A stretch of 64,000 bases of DNA from assembly GCA_031308135.1 (NCBI GenBank), contig JAHLJT010000631.1:218242611-218306610 (forward strand), written 5' to 3'. Below are positions 1 through 11,060 of the stretch, one piece after another. The DNA comes from Acheta domesticus. Its lineage: Eukaryota; Arthropoda; Insecta; Orthoptera; Gryllidae. Within the stretch, counting starts at the first letter, position 1. Each line of letters begins with the position of its first letter. The notes under the pieces were generated by a model. It saw only the letters and a list, made by a program, of their open reading frames with translations. It had not been told where the DNA came from and ran no database searches. Both the position numbers and the translations under genes were made by a program.

Positions 1-661
1 GTTCAAGTAGAGTAGTGGCAGAAAGCGGAAATAGAAAAAAATTTGCAAACTACTTCGGAGCTGGTGTTGTACACTAATAGCTAAGCAGAGATCCTAAGAT
101 GATGGTTTTGGAGAGGGTTTTTAAAATAAATTTTATTTGGAAAAGTTCTTGAGAATTGTGCCGAATTTTCAGGGAAATTTTTCTCAGAATTTTGAGTTTA
201 ACATTTTTGCTCCATTACATACCTTGCTCTCAATTTTGTAGACTTCAGAAGCAAAAATAAATGTATCGTTACCTCTATAATCCCGTACTTTCGTTATCTC
301 TGTAACCCCGCGATTTCAAAAGAGAATATTAATTTTGGAGAGATGGAGGAGATAAGGAATGGAATCTTTACAAAGCTGGGGCGTTTATTGTCGGTGATGA
401 AGTAAAAGGTCATTCATCTACACGAATTTGCTGGTATTACAGTAATATGAAGAACGTTATAAACTTGTTAAATGAAAGTGCCACTTTGTGATGATTGTGA
501 TGGTAGAAATAGGGAAGGGAAATGGCATTAAGCTCCATTATATTGTTACTCATTCTGAGAGTAAATGAATATGATTGCACAAACCTATTTTTGGCACATT
601 AAATGTTTCCACTGGGAGAATAAATAGTGAGAGATAGCTAACAACTTGAAAAAATAAGAAT
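1..661. other. AT-rich sequence without recognisable gene
   Basis: Low-complexity AT-rich DNA with stop codons in all frames. No repeat copy, splice-site pair or RNA gene was recognised. Confidence 0.6.
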
Positions 662-1075
662 CATTACAATGTATTAAATAATACGATTATAGGCAGTCAA
701 TTTAATCAAAATGTTTAATTAACTAATTAATGTTTAATTGAGAATTTCAAACACAGAACAGAAAGATTCCACTATTTTGTCTTTAAAAATCTTAAAATTC
801 TTGGCAGAGAAAGTAGAAAAGGAACAAGAATCATTTCAGAATCATTATTTATAAAAATTATTATCAGAATCATTATTAATAAATTCGAACGTGGAATACA
901 ATATTTTTACCACCGTGTATGATGCAATATTATTAAAAATTCTCAATTTGATAAGATAAGTGATGCACCTAAATAAGCGGACATATCCAACTGTGAAACG
1001 TTGTGCCAATTAATTATACATTTTGATTGAAATTGACTGTCTGTAATCATTAGATACTTTAATTCATTACAATTA
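662..1075. mobile_element. Foldback (MITE-like) element with about 70-bp diverged inverted arms
   Basis: The segment near 685-714 is nearly the reverse complement of the segment near 1,018-1,047 (shared core CAGTCAATTT, then AATCAAAATG). The match continues outward (ATTACAATGTATTAAA against the reverse of TTAATTCATTACAAT) and inward (AATGTTTAATTAA). It has no coding capacity. Inference: an old non-autonomous inverted-repeat element. No target duplication was identified. Confidence 0.5.
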
Positions 1076-1735
1076 ACCGACGGTCATAAACTACAACAAA
1101 ACAATCACTATAAAATTGTGTTTTTGATCAGTGAAGGAAACGTCCTGGAAGCTAATCCCGGCCGAGGCAGGATTCTCCGCACCAATTAAATAGCTTCGTC
1201 CGAAGTCGACTATTGCCTGGATTCACATTCTAGAGGCCAACTAGTCTGATCAATAGTTTCCAGGGTTTTCTTTATTTAACTTAAAGGGGAAGCTAGAACA
1301 AACGAATGAGTAAACGACGGACCACACGCAATCCCGCTTTCTCATTTCGGTCCTCATTAGGTCCAAGAATTGGAGTTGTTCCCTTTGACATAATTTAAAA
1401 TTCTTCATCTTCAATTGATTGAAAAATCACTGCGATATGCAGCGACTACTTACAAAGCCCCTGAGACACTATTGTGACTCAACGTAAAAAACTTCCCAAA
1501 TTCGCCGACGCACATCACAAGCTCGGGTAATACATATGTGTCGAATATGACGAATCCGAACAAATTGCTCTGAAAGTTAAGAGTAGATAACTGAGTGAGG
1601 TGGCAAATCGCCATTTACCTTACTACGCGCGGCGTCCCTAACGCAAACGGAAATTTTTATTACTGATCTTCAAGATTAATAGTTGGATAAATAACCCTAA
1701 ATACAGATTACTATTGCATATTTCTTCTGAATTTC
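1076..1735. other. Unassigned sequence
   Basis: Mixed AT-rich sequence with a moderately GC patch near 1,140-1,260. No open frame, repeat family or RNA gene was recognised. Confidence 0.5.
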
Positions 1736-2035
1736 TTACTTGAGAGTCAGGGAAATGAGACGTTTGGCGTTGTTTGGCATCGCTTCGGCCCACTGTGCCG
1801 TCGTCGACAGTCCCATTAAGGGCTTTGGAGCAACACGCCCGACTTTTGTTTGCGCCGCTGATGTTCCGGCGCCAGCGCCAACGCTAGCGCGGTGCGAGCG
1901 GCCGACTTTGAAACTTCGCGTTCCGCTTGACACGTGATTTATCGCCTCCAATAAACGCGCCAGGGCGGCGAGTTTTGGCCGAAATACGCGACTTTAGGCC
2001 CCGGGGACCTTTCATTTTGACAGACTGCGCAAGTG
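1736..2035. other. Short GC-rich, CpG-containing island
   Basis: Base composition rises sharply, with many CG dinucleotides (GGCGCCAGCGCCAACGCTAG around 1,870). Open frames on both strands here are short and overlap each other, as expected in GC-rich DNA, and none resembles a known protein. It could be a small CpG island. Confidence 0.4.
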
Positions 2036-2780
2036 GAGGAAAGCAATTGAAAGCGTTTAATGTACTCTTGTGTTAAAATGAAAGACTTTCTTTTATAGTT
2101 ATTCTTCAGGCCTTTCTTTTCTTTCTTTCGTTTGTTTTTGTTTTCCTTTCTTTCCTTCTTTTCTTTATTTTTAATTATTTGTTTATCTAATGTTCCGCAA
2201 TTTTGTTAATCTTCGTTGATACTCAATTACCACGTGCGTCCAATATAAAATTATTGAAAATAATTAAAAATAAAATGAAATTTGCACTGGTTAGTTATTA
2301 ATGAAGAGTATCTAGAACTAATGTAGTAAATAAACGAAAAAATAACTGAAATTCTTTAAAAGTTACAGCAATATTTACCGCGATGCCATGAACCCTATTA
2401 ATGGTGAAAATAAATTTAGTGAAATTAAGTTATTTTTTCAAAAATATATTAAAACATTACGGTAGGGTTGTGTTGCGATCATATTATTTTTTTAAAGAAT
2501 ATTTATGTTTTCAAATACATTTCTGGGAAGAGATCTAAAAATATTTGGTGAATCAATCGTAAGCTACTTCACCTTGCTCTATCAAGTATTCAATGTTCTA
2601 AATAAACGCGGCAAGACGATTTTTTATCTAAATCCTTATCCAAGAAGAGCCTGGAGTTCCCAAAATAAATTGCGTGCTTCCGTGCCATTAACATTCCTGG
2701 AAAAGAAAAGAGTTCGCAGGAAGCGCACGGAAATGGCAGCGCAATGTAATAACAGTTGTCTCGCGCCAGGTGAACTACCT
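2036..2780. other. AT-rich sequence with a TTTC/TTTG pyrimidine tract
   Basis: A pyrimidine run of TTTC- and TTTG-type words occupies about 2,100-2,170. The rest is AT-rich without recognised features. Confidence 0.5.
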
Positions 2781-3237
2781 AGCGAATTGAGTGGGTAGAG
2801 AGAAGGAGAGTGGGGGCGCGATCTGCCGGGCCGGGCCGGGGATATGAAGGGGCGGGAAAGCGGAGCGCGGGGGGGGGGGGCGGGAACGGATAGGCATGCT
2901 GGGGCGGAAAAAACGGGAAAGAAGGAGCAGGGAGTGCTGAGGAGTCACTGGAAGTGTAGTACGGGGAGAGCGGGGCAGGGGAGTGGAGCGGGGAGAGCGG
3001 GGCTGGGAGAAGGGCGGGGAGAGTGGAGCGGGGAGAGCGAGGCGGGAGAGAGAGGCGGGGTGAGCGGGGTGGGAAGAGTGGGGCGGGCAGAGAGAGGGCG
3101 GGGAGAGCGGGGCGGGGAGAGCGGGGCGGGGAGAGCGGGGCGGGGAGAGCGGGGCGGGGAGAGCGGGGCGGGGAGAGCGGGGCGGGATAAGCGAACCGAG
3201 AAGGCTCATAAGGGAACGAGGCGGGGGTGAGGGCTGG
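2781..3237 (+). repeat. G-rich minisatellite, 14-bp unit
   Basis: Purine-rich G-biased DNA that settles into a tandem array of the unit CGGGGAGAGCGGGG at about 3,095-3,185 (at least six near-perfect consecutive copies), with diverged units upstream from about 2,950. Frames stay open on both strands because the block is poor in both A and T, so stop codons are rare. The translations are only Gly/Arg/Glu or Pro/Ser repeats and are not treated as genes. Repeated G-runs could form quadruplex structures (inference). Confidence 0.85.
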
Positions 3238-3375
3238 GCTATCGTGCGGGCCTCAAGCAGGCCACCTGTTCCTCGGGCGTCACGTCACGCCATGCGGCAC
3301 GCGGGCGCCGGACACGAGGGCGTGGGCGGCGCCGGCGCTGGGGCGGGAAGTGCTCCCGGGAGGGGCAGGGGCAGG
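3238..3375. other. CpG-rich segment flanking the minisatellite
   Basis: A dense CG block (for example GGCGGCGCCGGCGCTGGG) directly after the 14-bp minisatellite. It resembles the CpG-rich flanks of the other G-rich arrays in the window. Confidence 0.5.
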
Positions 3376-4542
3376 GGCTAATCGGGTCAGGAGAAGCTAG
3401 AGGTAGGAAGCACGTATGACGCCCTCGGAAACACAGGGGGTGATAAGGGAGAAGGGAGCAGTCGACGGAATATAGAATTTGGAGTAGAATGGAAGTACAC
3501 AAATTCAACAGAGCAATTCCCTCTAGGATATGAATCTTTCAATATGCTTTCTTGTTAAACAAGTATTATCAAAGACTTCATGCAAGTACAGGAGAAAAGT
3601 TTCTGAAAATCTGCCAAAGTTAAAAGATATTCAATGTACTTCTAGATGACACTTTTTCTAAATGAACAAGATTTCCTTGATTAACATGACATTAATATGG
3701 AACTTCGAAATGTCCGTTAAAATCTTTATTTTTGTTACTAACAACCACAAGGATTTAAGAGAAATAAAGAATGTACTTAAACAAAGTATCCTATAATAGT
3801 GCAATATTACGATCTTGTAAAGGCTTAGTAGCAATAAAATATAATAATTAGAAATTATAACTCAGAATAAAATATAGAAAGTATATTCTACTACTATTTA
3901 TGTTAGAGAAGCGAAGTCTGTTGACTGATCCTTTCGATTACGAGAGGAACAGTTTTAAAAATATCCTAGAATTAAAAATAAATAATAATCATGAAAAGTA
4001 CTCTTCAAAATCCTTGTCGATCTAAAATCCTTCAAATTCAACATTTTCAATATAGACGTTACCTCCAATCTGAGAAATAGGAACAGAAAGAAAATAATTC
4101 AGAATGTTTTGCAAATTTCGCAGTTGTTTAATGCCACCGGGTAACCTCAAAGAACTGAAAAAAGGAGGGCAGAATTCAAGTAGAAAGCAACTTTGTGGTA
4201 CAATTTCATCCGCGGAATAGTCCTATTAAATACTGCACGTGCGTTGGAAATTTCTCGCATAAGTTCCTTCGTCGCTTCGCGAATCGGGGATTTATCGACA
4301 ATTCCCAAAGCCGTCTTGGAATTACTTATGATAATTTCTTAGTTTGCTCTGATCACATCCGTTTGCTCTGATAAGAATTAGATGAAGAGGTCTAACCCTT
4401 TCCCACCTCTTCTGGTGCTTCTTTCTTTCGTACAAGGGTGGAATTATTGGAACATGTCTGTGTCTTAAAACTTTTCAAATTGTAACCCTTGGAAATATTG
4501 TCATATTACTACATTAAAATGTTTTCTTTAATCGAAGTTTAG
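3376..4542. other. AT-rich sequence without recognisable gene
   Basis: AT-rich with frequent stops in all frames. One outlying copy of the word GGAATTATTGGAAC at about 4,440 resembles the end of the neighbouring inverted-repeat element. Confidence 0.5.
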
Positions 4543-4809
4543 GAATTATTGGAACCTATTTTTAAACTGGCAATTTATTCTTTTTAAAATTTACACGTTT
4601 CGAATCCTGTAGTTTCGGAATTTTCTTCAGGTATATTTTCACTAATTCTAGTTTTCTATCATCTTTTGAGGATCATTAATGGATATGTTGCATGAGAAAT
4701 TCGCCCAACACGCTCCAAGAGGTCCGTTTAGTCTATTAATAGATGGACACAACGGATGTCTGTCCTGAAAAGAGTAAGTAGTTGTTTAATAATTGGTTCC
4801 AATAATTTA
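4543..4809. mobile_element. Small inverted-repeat element (MITE-like)
   Basis: The left end reads GAATTATTGGAACCTATTTT and the right end, read on the other strand, AATTATTGGAACCAATTATT. The ends match over about 25 bp and bracket a roughly 270-bp non-coding interior. No target duplication was established and the arms are short, so the call is tentative. Confidence 0.4.
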
Positions 4810-5314
4810 CAAGTAAATACAGACAAATCAATATTAGATTTATGAATTATTTCATGATCCACTCAATGACGCATGACTCATTTAGATAATCCTTTCAGTT
4901 TTGCACATAAGTCTGATTTATCGGGCTCCCGAAGTGAATACCCAAATGAGTGCCCATGAGCAACTTCAAACCCAATGCATGACGTCAGAGCACAAGCACG
5001 CAACTTGCACAAGATTAACAGCTGTCGATATTCTATTTCCAGATTATATACACTTCTTCGGAAGACTTCATCTATGCGATGCTAGTTTAATAAAATAGTT
5101 TTCAACCTAACTCTTGCGAGGACTCTGTATGAGAGAATTTTTTAAAACTATTTTCACGTAAAAAAATATTAGCATTGAAAGAGGGATGGCCTAGTTTCCG
5201 TGGCCCTGTCTCTGTAGATGGAGTTTCTGCTAGCCACGTGCTTCCGCCAAACAGGCTGCTGTGGGACGCTAAGCTGCATCGCACCGCAACCAGCAATAAG
5301 GGCGTGGCGACAGG
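4810..5314. other. Unassigned sequence
   Basis: AT-rich to about 5,170, then a mixed segment (5,180-5,310) with the E-box-like word CCACGTGC. No coding or RNA feature was recognised. Confidence 0.4.
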
Positions 5315-5990
5315 GCGATGAATTAATTGATTATTTCGTGTTCCTTGTCGCACCAACTGCGAGATCATTAGTTCCATAGACGTGGAGCATTCTTTCTATC
5401 ACGAGAGGCGGGGATGTTCTTCCCCCTCTGCATGGAAATCCGACGCTGACTTGTACGACGGCTTCGTATGGATTCACCCATCCAGGACATATCTCCACCA
5501 GCGGGGCACCGCCCCAGCAGGTACAAGCTCTGTACTTTGATTAAAATGTTACATTTGTTGACAATTGGTCAGGTGTGACCCTGTCATCCAATCGGGAACT
5601 TGTCACCATAGTGACTTTCTAACCTGCCGATTGGATGACAGCGTCACAGGTGATAAAATGTCAACCGAATGACTGTTTTAATCGAAGTATAACCTCGCGA
5701 CTGGTCTGTGGACGTGTGTGGAAGTGCAGAGTACATACGTGTGTGTAAGGGGTGATGATAGGACGAGGAATAGGAAGGAAAGATCGCGCGCGATCCACGG
5801 TCGGTTTGTTAGGGTACTACTCCGGTATTCACCTGGTGTTGATAAAGGAAACCACGGAAAACTACCGATCAGAGCAGCCGTCCGCAAGAATTGTCCTCGA
5901 GACTGCTAAATTCGATGTATCTTACTAGTATTGAAACCCTGCCACCGTCTGGAGTGGACTCCAGGACATCCCGCTCACAGGCACTGCAGT
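5315..5990 (-). mobile_element. SINE family 1 copy, interrupted by a nested foldback
   Basis: A tRNA-derived short interspersed element read on the minus strand. The head end lies near 5,990 (CACTGCAGTGACATGACTT on the plus strand) and the tail end near 5,320 (GAATTAATTGATTATTT, a decayed AATC-type tail). The internal core GGAAAACTACCGATCAGAGC is shared with copies near 30,500, 42,340 and 56,290. The head segment, read in reverse, carries a B-box-like word. A foldback element at 5,533-5,689 interrupts it within the word AAGCTCT, which the other copies continue without a break. Confidence 0.75.
5533..5689. mobile_element. Nested foldback element, 157 bp
   Basis: The arms at 5,533-5,595 and 5,627-5,689 are reverse complements with few mismatches. 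Each contains CTGTCATCCAATCGG, and the short loop itself holds the palindrome GTCACCATAGTGAC. The element sits inside a SINE family 1 copy, so it inserted later. A shorter relative lies at 30,722-30,830 and shares the order ATTGGAT...ATCACAG...GTGTCAA. It has no coding capacity, and its transposase partner is unknown. Confidence 0.8.
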
Positions 5991-6054
5991 GACATGACTT
6001 GATGTAGTAATATTATTTACTTTTCTGTATGTAGATGTTTTAAACTTTGGCAGA

Positions 6055-6375
6055 CTGTATTTGATCTTTTATTTTAAAGACAGAAAAGTAGTTTAGGGTA
6101 ACTGTTTTATATCAGTATACTCTATGTGATATATAATAGCAATAGCAAATCTTCGGAAAATAATTATCTCCATCTTCAGGCTTAAATGTCAAATCAAGTC
6201 AATATAAATATAATCAATGTATAATTATATTTCTTTGTTTTCACATGTAAGTCTGAAGATGGAATTTTTTTTTGCAAAGCGCTATTATTGCTATTGTGTT
6301 TCACATATAGTATATTGATGTAAAACAGTAATTCTGAAGTAATTGTCTGTCTTCAAAATAAAAGACGAAACCCAG
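6055..6375. mobile_element. Foldback element, about 320 bp
   Basis: A long imperfect palindrome. TCTTTTATTTTAAAGACAG near 6,066 pairs with CTGTCTTCAAAATAAAAGAC near 6,345. ACTGTTTTATATCAGTATAC pairs with GTATATTGATGTAAAACAGT, AATAGCAATAG pairs with CTATTATTGCTATT, and CCATCTTCAGGCTTAAATGT pairs with ACATGTAAGTCTGAAGATGG near the centre. Each arm is at least 120 bp with scattered indels. The element is non-coding; inference: an aged MITE or foldback transposon. Confidence 0.7.
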
Positions 6376-6690
6376 CCTGGCCTGAGTTGATGGCGAGGCG
6401 AGGGGATGCGCCGGTGGGGCCAAGGGCAGGTCGCGCGCCGGGGCAGGGAGGCGACAAGGTCGCTCGTCGCGTGGGCGGGGCCAGGACGCAACGGTCTTGT
6501 CGCACGCGACGCGGGCACTGCGCTGCGCCGTGCTGTGGCAGGTGGCTCTTGCGTCAAGCGTCAAGCGCCCTTGGATGTCTATGTCGCATGCAGCTCGGGG
6601 GTTGTGTACTCTTTTTGCACCAGTTGAGTAATCGAACATGCGGGCTTTGGACGGGTTGTATTTATTTTTCTCCCCGCTGCGAGCTCAGGT
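6376..6690. other. GC-rich island
   Basis: CpG-dense sequence from about 6,385 to 6,600. The overlapping short frames on both strands are composition effects and were not recognised as proteins. It begins immediately after the foldback at 6,055-6,375. Confidence 0.4.
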
Positions 6691-7935
6691 GACTTCAAAT
6701 ACACTTGCCGGGCATTTGAATTTAAATGTACTAATCTGATTTAGAAAGACAGTTCTGTTGGAATAATGCCGACTTCAATTAATACGTGTTTGTAAATCTA
6801 CGGAATGTGTTTGGTTACGATTCATTTACCTACATTCAATATGTATTATGTTCATTTAATGTACTGCATAAATATTTTATCTCAAATGTCACAAATCTAT
6901 TCAACTTCAAAGTATCCTAAAATGGAAATACTGAAAGTACGAAAATAAATAAGTAAAGATATTGTATCCTTTGAGTAAAAAATATTAAACCTGTTATTTA
7001 ATTTTCTCTATTCAATCAATAACACATCAAGAGAAAATAAACAGTTTTGTTATGTTAAATAATTCCTACGATTTGTATTTTATTCTAAGTTAATATTATT
7101 CATATTTTAATGTGCACAAAACAATTACTGCTGGAATTTATTTTAACGTAGTTATGCAATTGAATCCTTGAAACAGCATTAAAAGTGTTTGTCAACTAGT
7201 AGAAGTAGACAGGAATGCATGTTATATTTTTTAAGCAGCTTTGTCACCGAAAATTTTTCTAGTTGCATTTTGTTTTTTCTTGTACAGCTGCCTTGAACAT
7301 GCAATCTCCTCTTACCAAACTAGGTGCGACAAGTACACCGTTGTGTCACCATTTACATCTGAGAGAGCTGTATCGGGTGTGGTTACACGAGATAGAAGAA
7401 TTATCTAACTGATATGTAACATGAATGAGAGTTAATATTTACTTATGGTTAAGGTTCGTCCAAACATTAAAACCTCCAGCAACTGCACCTAATCAAGATA
7501 TCACTGACGTAAGATATTTTGTAACCAAATAGTTAGTAAATATCATTAGTCGGACTCTTGTCGGAGCATTATCTTTAAGAATGTTCACTTTTACTTTAAA
7601 AAAATTAAAAATTTTCATGATATATAATACATTTTATTGTGATTTCAAAATGCATTATTTCTTAGCGACCAGTACGACGAAGAATGTCTAAAAGTTCAGT
7701 TGAAAGGTTGTTGTGTTATAATAATATATTTTTATGATACTTTATATTATTACGGTTATGTTAATCCACTAAATAAATCTACCGGTTTATTTCTCTTATC
7801 GAACTGGGCCATTCACCTTTAAAACATAAGAATGTAGAATCTTAATTCAAATAAAATATTTTTAAAATAACCAATTTCAAATAGATGACCTCCTTATCAG
7901 CATTTGATGCAGTAGTTTCTAAGACGAATGGAATG
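6691..7935. other. AT-rich sequence without recognisable gene
   Basis: Long AT-rich stretch with dense stops in every frame. No feature was recognised. Confidence 0.6.
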
Positions 7936-8396
7936 AATAATCGGTTGGAACAGCTCAGTGGCAACGTTGAGGCCGCATTAGCTTCGTTGTGAGTGACGTC
8001 GTAGGGTTTGAAAGACGGTGGCGATTCCATTATAAATAACGGGAAAATGCCGAGACAGTACCTTAATAAACAGCCATAGGTTGTGCACGAGAATTCCTTC
8101 TTCATCCTATACCCTTCTCTCTCCCTTATACACACACACACACACACACACATACACACACGCAGTCACACTAACATGCACCACCCTATCACACACATCT
8201 GAAGTTCTGTTGGGAATTCAGGAACTTGTCATATCTCGTTCATTGGAAGAAATAGCGGAGAGGAGACACCTTCGAAAGCCGACGTGTACGTTGTTTCCAG
8301 ATCTCACGTTCTAGCGGGGAAGGAATGCCGCCACCTCTACAATACAACATGTAATGCACTTGCAGGGATTAATGACCTCAGTAATTGATCCGATAA
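7936..8396 (+). mobile_element. SINE family 1 copy, plus orientation
   Basis: The tRNA-like head contains the A-box-like word AGCTCAGTGG (about 7,952-7,961) and a weak B box, GGTTTGAAAGAC (8,005-8,016). The body matches the 56-kb copy in order: CCTTAATAAACAG, TCCTTCTTC, a Y-rich/CA-rich centre, CCGCCACCTC, then GGGATTAATGACCTCAG at the tail. The central region has expanded into a CA microsatellite. Confidence 0.65.
8129..8163 (+). repeat. (CA)n microsatellite
   Basis: About 16 CA dinucleotides with one interruption, inside the SINE family 1 copy. The 56-kb relative has only short ACACATGCATGC here, so the expansion is local to this copy. Confidence 0.9.
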
Positions 8397-8700
8397 GCGC
8401 CAGAAACTTCATTGACAGAAATGAAAATTGCTACTGACCAAAACGTTGCCAATAGTGATCAAGTGAGATGATCATAAAGTGTAGAAACGTTCTTGACGAG
8501 ATTAAAAAAGGGATATGGAAAGAAAAACGTGCAAATTAAAGGAAAGAAAGTGTGAATATGCAATGTATGTAGCTGACCAAAGCGAATTAGACATTTTAAG
8601 GTATACCATTACCAGGATTATTAATGAAACATAAGAGAAGACAAATGCACAATCTTGTAATACGACTTAAGACATAGGACTTTAATAAGTAATAGGACTT
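8397..8700. other. Unassigned sequence
   Basis: AT-rich spacer with no recognised feature. Confidence 0.5.
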
Positions 8701-8789
8701 TTCAATTGATGTCATCTACATGTTGTCTGCTTGTGCATCTACCCGAAATGTGAACTTTAACTGCTTGTTGGATTGGAAGGTTCGAAACG

Positions 8790-9330
8790 TGTACGCGGGA
8801 CCAACGGGAAAGTGCAAGCAGAAGGGCCGGTCTGCCAGAGCGAGTTGCAGTGCAATAGCCCTGAGGAAGGGCGAAAAGAGGCGGGGCGGGGCGGTTGTGG
8901 GGAAAGGCAGTCCGCATTGAGGAGGAGCGTGTCGGGCGCCACCGCTGTCGATATTTTCCCGATGGCGTCGGGCGCGGGGCGTGGGACGTGGCGCGGCGCC
9001 GCGGGGCGGGGCGGGGCGGAGGGGAAGGGGGAGGGCTCTCCCCAGAGGGCGCGTGTCGCCCTTGTTCGGTGGCGGTGCGCCGCGCGAGGTGGTTGGCGAT
9101 GGGCGATGGGCGGGAGGGGCGGCGCTGTGGGCGGGGCCGAGGGCGCGGCGCGGCGCGGCGCATGCTAATGCCGGCGCTCAGCTGGCGCGCTCCCATGCAA
9201 ATCGCGACGCGGGCGACGCGCCGTGCCGCACCGCTCTGGGTGAAGTGCGGGCGGCGGGCGAGCGCGTGGCCGAGGTGAAAGGGACACTGGTGTTGCTGAT
9301 GGCCGGCGAGGGCAGGAAAAAATGAGATGC
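8790..9330. other. CpG island
   Basis: Strongly GC- and CpG-rich, with runs such as GGCGCGGCGCGGCGCGGCG near 9,145. It contains two octamer-like words, CATGCTAATG (about 9,161) and CATGCAAAT (about 9,194), which resemble POU/homeodomain sites (inference only). Several overlapping frames are open in both directions because AT-rich stop codons are rare. None matches a protein I recognise. It may be a promoter-type island, but no TATA box or first exon could be identified. Confidence 0.55.
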
Positions 9331-9410
9331 CGAAGAGGAGGAGGAGGATGGGGGAAATGAGGATGATGGGGGTGATGAGATAAAAATTGGAGGTTTACAC
9401 AAGATTGTAG

Positions 9411-9738
9411 TATGGGGTCGTTGCAGTAAGGGGTGGTTGCGGTAAGGAGTGGTTGCGGTAAGGGGTGGTTGCGGTAAGTGGTGGTTGCGGTAAGGGGTGG
9501 TTGCGGTAAGGGGTTGTTGCGGTAAGGGGTGGTTACGGTAAAGGGTGATTACGGTAAGGGGTGGTTGCGGTAAGGGGTGGTTGCGATAAGGGGTGGTTGC
9601 GGTAAGGGGTGGTTGCGGTAAGGGGTGGTTACGGTAAAGGGTGATTACGGTAAGGGGTGGTTGCGGTAAGGGTTGGTTACGGTAAAGGGTGATTACGGTA
9701 AGGGGTGGTTGCGGTAAAGGGTGGTTGCGGAATGGAGA
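9411..9738 (+). repeat. G-rich minisatellite, 16-bp unit
   Basis: About 20 tandem copies of GGTTGCGGTAAGGGGT with single-base variants (GGTTACGGTAAAGGGT, GGTTGCGATAAGGGGT). Three units span 48 bp, so every minus-strand frame reads the same proline- and arginine-rich 16-residue repeat. This accounts for much of a 287-codon open frame at 9,178-10,041 on the minus strand, which is not called a gene. Confidence 0.92.
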
Positions 9739-10140
9739 AGTACGGTAAGGAGTGGTTTTTGCGGCCCGGTTTGGTTGCAGCAGGAAGGTATTTCGGCAAA
9801 TGGGTTTTCGGCAAGGGATGATTGCGACAAAGAGTGGTTGAGACAGGGGTTTGTGACAAGGGGAGGTTACATGCGGGATTGCGGCAACTCCTTGGAGCGG
9901 TTCAGAAGGGTATGCTTGCGTGGTGGGATGCGAGCGGGATGGCGTAAGATGTGAGCGGGTGACGAGCGAGTGGAGTTGGGATCGAGGGGGCGAGGCGAGC
10001 GAGTTGTGTTGCAGGCAAGCGAGATACCGTGCGGAGGGCAATTGCCGGCAAGAGGGAATTAGAAGTGAGGGGGTTCGAGAAGGATTGCGGCGATGGGCAG
10101 TGGGAGTGAGAGGTCGTTGTTGCGGAAGCTATTCAGAATG
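9739..10140. other. G-rich, C-poor decay zone after the minisatellite
   Basis: The G bias of the plus strand continues beyond the clean array, with diverged words such as GGGATGCGAGCGGGATGGCG. It is probably eroded repeat or GC-skewed island sequence. No gene was recognised. Confidence 0.4.
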
Positions 10141-11060
10141 AAAGAGGAATGTCAGTAAACAGACAAGATGGTGAATCGGTGACGATGTGTTGAGAGATGT
10201 TTAGATGTGTAATCGGAAACTGTGACAATGAACTTAATTGTCACGTGGGAAGCAAGAAGGAAGATATCAATGCTCAAATTACTCTGTCAAAAAGAGGAAG
10301 TGCGTTTAGGCAATCTAACTTTCAAACAGAAGCTACATGAATAACAATAGCCCCAATAAACGGCTGAGAGGTTGACTGCAGGCAATAATGAGCGTTGAAT
10401 ATCGAGAAGTTCGATGCCAATTGCGGAGGACCGCATGGAACAGTAGCCTTGCGGCACGCGCATTTGATTACAGGGGGCCCAGAGCCGTGCCTGAATTGAG
10501 TGCACGGAGTTAGGGACGGTAGGAGTGGCGAGGATGGGGAGATGCGTGGAAAGGACTCACTAGAGGAACTGGTTGCGACGTGTAATGCGAGCCAGAGATC
10601 ACGGGAACCTCGAGGTTAAATGTGATAGCAACACTAGCGGTTGCAGACACAGCAAGCTGTGTATTTTGCATGCGGAAGAGACACAGGGGAGAAACCGGAT
10701 ATGGCAACTACCGGAGGATGCGCACAATGGTAATGACTATTGATCGTGAAGTCGACGTCAGTGTCTTGGTGGATAGGGTGAGTTTAAAGCTGTGAGCAGG
10801 TAGATATGGCAATAGGAATAATACTACAATTCGTATTTCGGCGCTAAGAGCAATTGGGCAATGATCACATGCAGGTGTATTAGATTTGGTAGTTTTGGTA
10901 TTTGTTATAAAAAATGTTGCTGTCGCATTAAAATAATATATTGTGACGTATGAATTTTAAAAGAAAAATTACAGGAAATTGTATTATATTTTTCTACAAG
11001 ACAAAAATAGTTTGTATTCCAAAACAAAATTAAGAAACATTTGCAGGCTTTTTTGAAAAA
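10141..11060. other. Unassigned sequence
   Basis: Moderate GC to about 10,760, then AT-rich. Short frames show no recognised domain. Confidence 0.4.

Noticed and set aside
2775..3230. 144-codon minus and 128-codon plus frames
   Set aside because: Repeat translations of the 14-bp minisatellite.
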